NCBI GenBank assembly: GCA_002409375.1
Contig: DHNF01000140.1
Coordinates: forward strand, 3,872 to 15,030
Length of the DNA stretch: 11,159 nucleotides
Source of the DNA: Ruminococcaceae bacterium UBA5423
GTDB taxonomy: Bacteria > Bacillota > Clostridia > Oscillospirales > Acutalibacteraceae
Direction of reading: 5' to 3'
Positions 6,394 to 11,159 of this stretch are shown here, in pieces. Below the pieces are notes generated by a model. That model searched no databases, had not been told where the DNA came from, and worked only from the letters and a program-made list of their open reading frames with translations. A program made the position numbers and the translations under genes. Position 1 is the first letter of the stretch. The number at the start of each line of letters is the position of its first letter.

Positions 6394-7476
6394 TTAATCA
6401 ACATTCATAACCCAGCCGAATTCATCAGGCAAACGACCGTTTTGTATACCCGTCAATGTATCATAAAGACGATGGGCAACCTTACCTATTTGATTATTAT
6501 TGATGATAATGTGCTTATTATCCGCTTTAAGCTCGCCGATAGGCGAAATTACGGCTGCTGTTCCTGTACCGAAAGCCTCCTCGAGCGTCCCTTTAGAGGC
6601 GGCTTGCTCCACCTCGTCCAAAGTTAGCGGGCGCTCATTAACGATATAGCCCCACGAACGCAAAAGCTCGATACATGATAACCGTGTTATCCCGCCAAGT
6701 ATGCTGCCTTGAAGGGCCGGTGTAATGATTTCACCTTGGATTTTGAAAAAGACATTCATAGTGCCTACTTCTTCTATGTATTTGCGTTCAACACCATCAA
6801 GCCATAGCACCTGAGTAAAGCCTTGTCTGGCGGCTTCATCCTGGGCCTTTAGCGAAGCTGCGTAGTTGGCCGCTGTCTTAACAAAACCAGTGCCGCCCCT
6901 AACTGCACGGACATAATTGCGCTCGACATATATTTTGACAGGATTTATGCCTTCGGGATAATACGCGCCCACAGGCGACATAATGATTATAAACAAAAGC
7001 TGTTCGGCAGGTTGAACGCCTATATGCGGCTCCACCGCGATAATAAACGGCCGAATATACAGCGATGTCCCTTCGCCGTTTGGGATCCAGTCCTTGTCTG
7101 TTGCTACAAGCAGTTTTATTGCCTCAACAGCTAATTCCTCGTCAATATTTGGAATACAAAGCCGTTCATTTGAAAGATTAAGGCGCGCCATATTCTTGTC
7201 AGGCCGAAACAGCACAACCTTTCCTTGGCTTGTGCGATAAGCCTTAAGTCCTTCAAAAACCTCCTGCCCGTAATGCAGACACATTGCGGCCGGATCAAGG
7301 GACAACGGAGCATATGGCACTATTCTTGGGTGGTGCCATCCTTGCTCCTTGTCGTAATTCATAATAAACATATGGTCGGTATAATACTTTCCAAAGCCCA
7401 GCTTGGACGTATCCGATGGTTTGGGCTTTGGGGTTGCAGTTTTTTGTATGGTTATTTTAGCAGGTGAAAGTTTCAT
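6394..7476 (-). CDS. ilvE: Branched-chain amino acid aminotransferase
   Basis: This PLP enzyme interconverts leucine, isoleucine and valine with their 2-oxo acids, using 2-oxoglutarate/glutamate. The 360-residue length and motifs fit the longer BCAT subgroup also found in mammals and Bacillus. HYGQEVFEGLKAYR lies at 68-81. R141 is in LYIRP. The PLP lysine is K200 in GGTGFVKTAANYA. E236 is in IEEVGTMN, GGITR at 261-265 contacts the PLP phosphate, and FGTGTAAVISPIG is near the C terminus. The ATG at 7476 follows AGGGAAG (7487-7493) by ten bases. It begins 30 bases after pnp with no terminator between, so read-through from pnp is likely. No other branched-chain pathway genes are present, so a biosynthetic or catabolic direction cannot be assigned. 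Confidence 0.96.
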   Translation of the reverse strand: MKLSPAKITIQKTATPKPKPSDTSKLGFGKYYTDHMFIMNYDKEQGWHHPRIVPYAPLSLDPAAMCLHYGQEVFEGLKAYRTSQGKVVLFRPDKNMARLNLSNERLCIPNIDEELAVEAIKLLVATDKDWIPNGEGTSLYIRPFIIAVEPHIGVQPAEQLLFIIIMSPVGAYYPEGINPVKIYVERNYVRAVRGGTGFVKTAANYAASLKAQDEAARQGFTQVLWLDGVERKYIEEVGTMNVFFKIQGEIITPALQGSILGGITRLSCIELLRSWGYIVNERPLTLDEVEQAASKGTLEEAFGTGTAAVISPIGELKADNKHIIINNNQIGKVAHRLYDTLTGIQNGRLPDEFGWVMNVD

Positions 7477-7506
7477 ACGAAATGCACTTCCCTAATTTAT
7501 ATATCT

Positions 7507-9672
7507 TTATCGACGGCGGTCGCCATTATGACGGGGGGCGCGGTGTGAATTTGATACATTGTTTTGGGGAACAAGCCCCTCGACCTCAATCAAGGCATCG
7601 CGACGCGACAGATTAAGGCGGCCCTGTTCGTCAATTTCGGTTACCTTTACCATAACTTCATCTCCGACAGCCACAACATCCTCAACTTTTTCGACTCTTT
7701 TAACATCAAGTCGGCTGATGTGCACAAGACCTTCCTTGCCCGGTGCAATCTCCACAAAGGCGCCAAAAGCCATTATACGGGTAACACGACCTTTATAAAC
7801 CGCACCTATTTCAGGATCCTTAGCTATGGTTTCCACAATTGACAATGCTCGTTTTGCATCGCCAATATCCAAAGCAGAAATGAATACACTGCCGTCCTCT
7901 TCGATATCAATGTTGCAGTTGCATTCACTTTGAATTTTTTGAATGACCGATCCGCCCTTGCCGATTACCTCTCGGATTTTATCAACGTCAATTTTAGTGT
8001 TAAGCATTTTAGGCGCATATGGTGACAGCTCGGCACGGGGAGCAGGAATTGCTTTTAGCATAATCTCGTCAAGAATATAAAGGCGAGCCTTACAAGTCTT
8101 ATCGAGCGCTTCCTTTACTATTTCGGGTGTCAGACCGTGTATTTTCAAATCCATCTGTATTGCTGTAATGCCATTTTTTGTGCCGCCGACCTTAAAATCC
8201 ATATCTCCGAAAAAGTCCTCAAGACCTTGTATGTCGACCATTGTTATAAATCGGTCGCCCTCTGTAACAAGACCGCAGGATATGCCGGCAACAGGGGCTT
8301 TAATCGGCACGCCTGCGTCCATCAGGGCGAGCGTTGACCCGCAAATTGCGCCCTGTGAGGTTGAACCATTTGACGACACAACCTCAGAGACAAGCCGCAT
8401 TGTGTATGGGAAGTCCTCAACCGAGGGTATAACCGGCAGCAACGCGCGTTCAGCAAGTGCACCATGTCCGATCTCGCGGCGTCCCGGCCCTCTTGAGGGA
8501 CGCGTCTCTCCCACCGAATATGACGGAAAATTATAGTGGTGCATATACCGCTTGCTCTCTTCATCGTCAATGCCGTCGAGAATTTGCGCATCACCACTTG
8601 TTCCCAGTGTTGCAATCGTCAACACCTGCGTTTGCCCGCGGGTAAACAACCCCGAACCGTGTACACGTGGCAGCAGCCCAGCCTCAGAAGCCAGAGGCCT
8701 TATTTCGTCTAATTTACGGCCATCTACACGTTTGCCTTCATCAAGCAGCCAGCGCCGCACAATGTGTTTTTGAAGCTTGTACATGCACTCGTCAATTTTA
8801 TCTCCCATATCGGGATATTCTGTATCAAATTTCTCGTGCACCTCGTTATATACGGGAATAAGACGCTCGTCTCGAACCCTCTTGTCATCGGTGTCCAGGG
8901 CAAATTTCACTTTGTCAATCGCAAATTGCTTTACAGCCTCATACATTGCGGGGTCTGGCTCATTTGATTCAAACGAGAATTTTGGTTTTCCTATTTCGGC
9001 CGCAATTCCCTCAATGAATTTAACAATTTCCAGATTGGCGGTATGTCCCGCCATAATCCCGTTATACATGGTTTCGTTATCAATCTCATTGGCGCTTGCC
9101 TCAATCATTGCCACAAGCTCACGCGTTGAAGCTACAGTGATATGCATTTCAGAAACATCCTGCTGTTTTGCTGTGGGATTGATTATATATTCGCCGTCAA
9201 TAAGACCCACCGAAACACCGGATATGGGTCCGTCCCACGGGATATCGGATATTGATAGTGCGATTGAAGTGCCAATCATTGCGGTCGTTTCGGGGGGGCA
9301 ATCAGGGTCGGCACTAAGAACTGTGCAAACAATTGAAACATCGTTGCGCATATCCTTGGGAAACAGCGGGCGGATCGGACGGTCAATCACGCGCGAAGTA
9401 AGGATAGCCTTTTCACTGGGACGGCCCTCCCGTCTTTGAAAAGAGCCGGGAATTTTGCCGACTGAATAAAGCTTTTCTTCATAGTCCACCGAAAGGGGGA
9501 AGAAGTCTATACCCTCACGCGGCTTATCCGACGCTGTAGCAGTACATAGCACAACAGTTTCCCCATAACGAATAACGCATGAACCGCTGGCTAACTGGGC
9601 AACCTTACCGGTTTCCACAATTAGTGGGCGTCCTGCTAAAGTGGTTTCAAATACTCTGTAGTTTTCGAACAT
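7507..9672 (-). CDS. pnp: Polyribonucleotide nucleotidyltransferase (PNPase)
   Basis: PNPase degrades RNA 3' to 5' by phosphorolysis as a ring-shaped homotrimer and can also add tails. The 721-residue product has the full domain order. The first RNase PH domain (about 1-215) includes GSFQRREGRPSEKAILTSRVIDRPIRPLFP. An alpha-helical linker (about 240-310) follows. The second, catalytic RNase PH domain (about 312-545) has SNGSTSQ (435-440) and LEDFFGDMDFKVGGT with D486 and D492. The KH domain carries the GKGG loop (571-574). The S1 domain (about 624-692) includes YKGRVTRIMAFGAFVEI, and a short basic tail ends the protein. The second residue of the phosphate-binding SSS motif of E. coli is Thr here, as often in Firmicutes. 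The ATG follows GGAGG (9680-9684) by seven bases. The gene sits downstream of rpsO, its classical neighbour, with a structured leader between. Confidence 0.98.
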   Translation of the reverse strand: MFENYRVFETTLAGRPLIVETGKVAQLASGSCVIRYGETVVLCTATASDKPREGIDFFPLSVDYEEKLYSVGKIPGSFQRREGRPSEKAILTSRVIDRPIRPLFPKDMRNDVSIVCTVLSADPDCPPETTAMIGTSIALSISDIPWDGPISGVSVGLIDGEYIINPTAKQQDVSEMHITVASTRELVAMIEASANEIDNETMYNGIMAGHTANLEIVKFIEGIAAEIGKPKFSFESNEPDPAMYEAVKQFAIDKVKFALDTDDKRVRDERLIPVYNEVHEKFDTEYPDMGDKIDECMYKLQKHIVRRWLLDEGKRVDGRKLDEIRPLASEAGLLPRVHGSGLFTRGQTQVLTIATLGTSGDAQILDGIDDEESKRYMHHYNFPSYSVGETRPSRGPGRREIGHGALAERALLPVIPSVEDFPYTMRLVSEVVSSNGSTSQGAICGSTLALMDAGVPIKAPVAGISCGLVTEGDRFITMVDIQGLEDFFGDMDFKVGGTKNGITAIQMDLKIHGLTPEIVKEALDKTCKARLYILDEIMLKAIPAPRAELSPYAPKMLNTKIDVDKIREVIGKGGSVIQKIQSECNCNIDIEEDGSVFISALDIGDAKRALSIVETIAKDPEIGAVYKGRVTRIMAFGAFVEIAPGKEGLVHISRLDVKRVEKVEDVVAVGDEVMVKVTEIDEQGRLNLSRRDALIEVEGLVPQNNVSNSHRAPRHNGDRRR

Positions 9673-9713
9673 TAAAGTTCCTCCGTTTCAAATTTTAAAC
9701 TTACGGAGTCGAT

Positions 9714-10376
9714 TTAGAGTTTTAGCAATAAAACCACGGTTTGCCGTTCACGCCAAACCGTCGTTTCACTGCTAAACCCGCACCGACCCGTTTTTGACAT
9801 TTTGCAATGCATACAATTAAGAGAAGAGGCAGGAGGGCTTAATACCCGCCTGCCTTCGTATTGCACTATTTGCGAATGCCAAGCTTTTCGATAATAGCAC
9901 GATACCGCAAGACATCTTTTTTCATAAGATAATTCAAAAAGTTTTGAAACCAATGAATTTATCATTTTATAACCAAAACTATCTAAATTCACATATTGGA
10001 TATTATGTCTATCTTCTAAACTTTTAATTTGATCTTTATTTATTTTAGGAGTCCTATCATCTCGTCTAGTACCATCAGCAATGATTTCATATTTACTTGA
10101 AATAGCCTCTAAAACTTCTTCATGAAGGTACTTAATACCATTATTCGGAAATCCATCATTCATGATAATTTTAACGGCTTCTTCCAAAATACTTTGATCC
10201 ATATGAAAAACAACATGATTAAAATTTAATGATTTAGCAGACATAGAAGCAGGAATATAAGAATCAAATACTCCAAAATTCACAGTTACTAAATCAACAT
10301 CATAACCCAAACGTGAAAGTATGACAGCCATCAATGAACTATCTTTCCCTCCACTATAAAGAACACAAGCTTTCAT
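9714..10376 (-). CDS. Archaeal PP-loop (ATP-pyrophosphatase-type) protein, 3' end replaced at a bacterial join
   Basis: Only about the first 148 of 220 residues look like a real protein. The N terminus KACVLYSGGKDSSLMAVIL has the SGGKDSS phosphate-binding loop (residues 8-14) of the adenine nucleotide alpha-hydrolase superfamily. ADGTRRDDRTP (100-110) is a second typical nucleotide-site motif. Homologues occur next to the PDCD5 gene in methanogens; their substrate is not known to me. After about F147-E148 (near 9,933) the frame passes through the bacterial rpsO fragment in the wrong frame and then non-coding pnp leader. Residues 149-220, including a CMHC-like stretch, are therefore nonsense. 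The ATG at 10376 begins 11 bases after the PDCD5-like gene, with no clear ribosome binding site, suggesting translational coupling in the archaeal operon. Confidence 0.75.
   Translation of the reverse strand: MKACVLYSGGKDSSLMAVILSRLGYDVDLVTVNFGVFDSYIPASMSAKSLNFNHVVFHMDQSILEEAVKIIMNDGFPNNGIKYLHEEVLEAISSKYEIIADGTRRDDRTPKINKDQIKSLEDRHNIQYVNLDSFGYKMINSLVSKLFELSYEKRCLAVSCYYRKAWHSQIVQYEGRRVLSPPASSLNCMHCKMSKTGRCGFSSETTVWRERQTVVLLLKL
9719..9761 (-). promoter_or_regulatory. Two hairpins in the pnp leader
   Basis: ACGGTTTG (9736-9743) pairs with CAAACCGT (9754-9761), and GTTTTA (9719-9724) pairs with TAAAAC (9729-9734). Both lie in the untranslated stretch between rpsO and pnp, 50-90 bases before the start codon. 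PNPase autoregulation through a leader hairpin is known in E. coli; that these do the same is inference. Confidence 0.4.
9827..9855 (-). terminator. rpsO 3' hairpin, attenuator or partial terminator before pnp
   Basis: AGGCAGG (9827-9833) pairs with CCTGCCT (9849-9855), and after an A-G mismatch GGG (9835-9837) pairs with CCC (9845-9847). On the minus strand the stem is followed by TCTTCTCTT, a broken pyrimidine run. It begins about ten bases after the rpsO stop, so it could terminate weakly while allowing read-through into pnp. Confidence 0.55.
9866..9946 (-). pseudogene. rpsO: 3'-terminal fragment of rpsO (ribosomal protein S15), cut at the join
   Basis: Read on the minus strand in the frame ending with TAG (9868-9866), the last residues are NFLNYLMKKDVLRYRAIIEK followed by LGIRK. 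This is the conserved C terminus of bacterial S15, which binds 16S rRNA in the 30S subunit. S15 has about 88 residues; only about 25 remain, and everything upstream of about 9946 is archaeal. The fragment lacks a start and sits directly before pnp, as rpsO does in most bacteria. In the original genome it would be a complete gene, so the loss reflects the join rather than decay. It is overlapped in another frame by the hybrid ORF. Confidence 0.9.
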
Positions 10377-10387
10377 ATTAAAACAAT

Positions 10388-10732
10388 CTATTTTCTAGTA
10401 ATATGAATTTGTCTTTTTTGTCCAGATATTTGACTAAGTAGTACTTTTAGTTGTTCATCAGTAACTTTACCTCTTAAACTACCTGATTGAGCAGATTGAA
10501 TTAATTGAATTTCAATTTGATTAACTAAATCCGGCTTAGCTAATTTAAGATTGGTCAACCGACTTCGAGCTTCTGGAGTTAAAATCTGCATTAAAATTTG
10601 CTTCTTTTCTTTTTCCATTTCTTGTTGCATTTGTTGTTGTTGCATTTGTTGTTGCATAGCTTGTTGTTGATTACCTGCTTGTTGTTGTAATTCAGCCATA
10701 CGTTTACGACGCAATTCATCAAGTTCGCTCAT
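10388..10732 (-). CDS. PDCD5 / TFAR19-family DNA-binding protein (archaeal)
   Basis: The 114-residue product matches the archaeal DNA-binding protein family related to human PDCD5, whose Methanothermobacter member is MTH1615. It starts SELDELRRKRMAELQQQ, continues with a glutamine/methionine-rich helix (about 15-40), then the compact three-helix core ILTPEARSRLTNLKLAKPDL with VNQIEIQLIQSAQSG (about 50-86), and a basic tail ending IHITRK. Archaeal members bind DNA in vitro; their cellular role is not settled. The ATG follows GGAG (10741-10744) by eight bases. It lies between rps19e and the PP-loop gene, all on the same strand, an order I recall from Methanobacteriales. The long CAA/CAG-encoded Gln tract shows on the plus strand as repeated ttgttg (about 10621-10690). 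Confidence 0.93.
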   Translation of the reverse strand: MSELDELRRKRMAELQQQAGNQQQAMQQQMQQQQMQQEMEKEKKQILMQILTPEARSRLTNLKLAKPDLVNQIEIQLIQSAQSGSLRGKVTDEQLKVLLSQISGQKRQIHITRK

Positions 10733-10823
10733 ATAACAGTCTCCATAAAATTTAGCTAATAATTAGCTTATTATAAAATTTAATATTAAATTAATTTTTT
10801 TAAAATAATAAATTATAAAATTT
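10733..10823 (-). other. AT-rich archaeal intergenic spacer
   Basis: This 91-base spacer between rps19e and the PDCD5-like gene is almost only A and T. It contains a small dyad, AGCTAAT (10754-10760) with ATTAGCT (10762-10768). On the minus strand a TTTTATAAT string (about 10771-10779) could be an archaeal TATA element, but in such AT-rich DNA that is weak evidence. Confidence 0.4.
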
Positions 10824-11159
10824 TTAGTATTTTTCAAGCTCAGGGATATCTTTGATTAATTCATTAGAAGCTTTATCTAAGAAAGATTTACCTTCAGGAG
10901 TAACAATTCTTCCAGCATCAATTTTTTGAACAAATCCAGCATCTTCTAATTGGTGAAGAGCACCTCTGACAATAGCTCCACTACCTTGTCTGAATTTTTC
11001 AGGATTAACTCCTCTATCTTTTTTCCCACCATAAAATGTTCTTAAGCTTTTAACTCCAACTGGGCCATCGATATATACTCTTCTTAATAAAGAAGCAGAT
11101 CTTATAAACCACCAGTCTCTATTTTCTGGCTTTCTTTCTTTGTGAACACCAGTTTTAAC
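10824..11159 (-). CDS. rps19e: Archaeal ribosomal protein S19e, 5' end beyond window
   Basis: The frame runs in from the window edge and ends at TAA (10826-10824), giving 111 C-terminal residues. Landmarks are [57 protein letters not shown] and [14 protein letters not shown]. These are the winged-helix core of S19e, a small-subunit protein needed for 40S/30S maturation that exists only in archaea and eukaryotes. A full archaeal copy has roughly 140-150 residues, so about 30-40 N-terminal residues are missing because of the window boundary. It proves that this end of the window is not bacterial. It is the first of three same-strand genes. Confidence 0.96.
   Translation of the reverse strand, partial: VKTGVHKERKPENRDWWFIRSASLLRRVYIDGPVGVKSLRTFYGGKKDRGVNPEKFRQGSGAIVRGALHQLEDAGFVQKIDAGRIVTPEGKSFLDKASNELIKDIPELEKY

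Noticed and set aside
8777..9439. 220-codon plus-strand frame opposite pnp
   Set aside because: It is entirely antisense to strongly conserved PNPase coding sequence. The serine-rich composition is typical of a shadow frame.
9780..9860. Zinc-knuckle-like CMHC...C motif in the tail of the hybrid frame
   Set aside because: It is a translation of the non-coding rpsO-pnp leader in a frame entered only because of the join.
10615..10695. Repeated ttgttg strings resembling a tandem repeat or CRISPR
   Set aside because: They are the antisense of a glutamine-rich coding segment in the PDCD5-like gene. There are no spacers and no regular repeat unit.

Overview
The window joins two unrelated genomes. 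Bases 1 to about 9,940 read as a chromosome of a Gram-positive bacterium of class Clostridia. The signs are strong GGAGG ribosome binding sites, two TTG starts, and typical Firmicutes housekeeping and cell-envelope genes. Bases from about 9,935 to 11,159 read as chromosome of a methanogenic archaeon, most likely Methanobacteriaceae (Methanobrevibacter-like). They carry an archaeal/eukaryotic-type ribosomal protein S19e and a PDCD5-family DNA-binding protein, are much more AT-rich, and have T/A-only spacers. The two most likely come from organisms sharing a gut or rumen community. The join is best explained as an assembly or library chimera; a real transfer cannot be excluded from sequence alone.

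Bacterial part, left to right. A DegV fatty-acid-binding protein (+, 191-1048) and a LytR-CpsA-Psr (LCP) wall-polymer ligase (+, 1242-2321) end at a clear terminator. Then comes about 490 bp with no convincing gene but three strong hairpins, the last being the terminator of the convergent gene. On the minus strand lies a membrane-anchored M23 metallopeptidase with LysM-like and G5 regions (2815-4428), followed by a 363-bp promoter region with operator-like palindromes. Next, in transcription order, are pnp (9672-7507), ilvE (7476-6394), a zinc-dependent phospholipase C family protein (6268-5294) and luxS (5250-4792). All point the same way with short gaps (30, 125 and 43 bp). The 125-bp gap holds a 49-nt nearly perfect hairpin. 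Upstream of pnp lies a leader with three hairpins and then the last codons of rpsO (S15), which is the normal rpsO-pnp neighbourhood.

Archaeal part, all minus strand: rps19e (5'-truncated by the window edge), a PDCD5-like gene, and a PP-loop ATP-pyrophosphatase family gene. The PP-loop gene loses its 3' end at the join and runs out of frame through the rpsO remnant and the pnp leader.

Functional reading: LCP protein and M23 peptidase both act on the cell wall. PNPase and S15 belong to RNA turnover and translation. IlvE performs branched-chain amino acid transamination. LuxS recycles S-ribosylhomocysteine and makes the AI-2 precursor. I found no phage, transposase, CRISPR array or defence system. 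The notable items are the cross-domain join and several unexplained intergenic palindromes.
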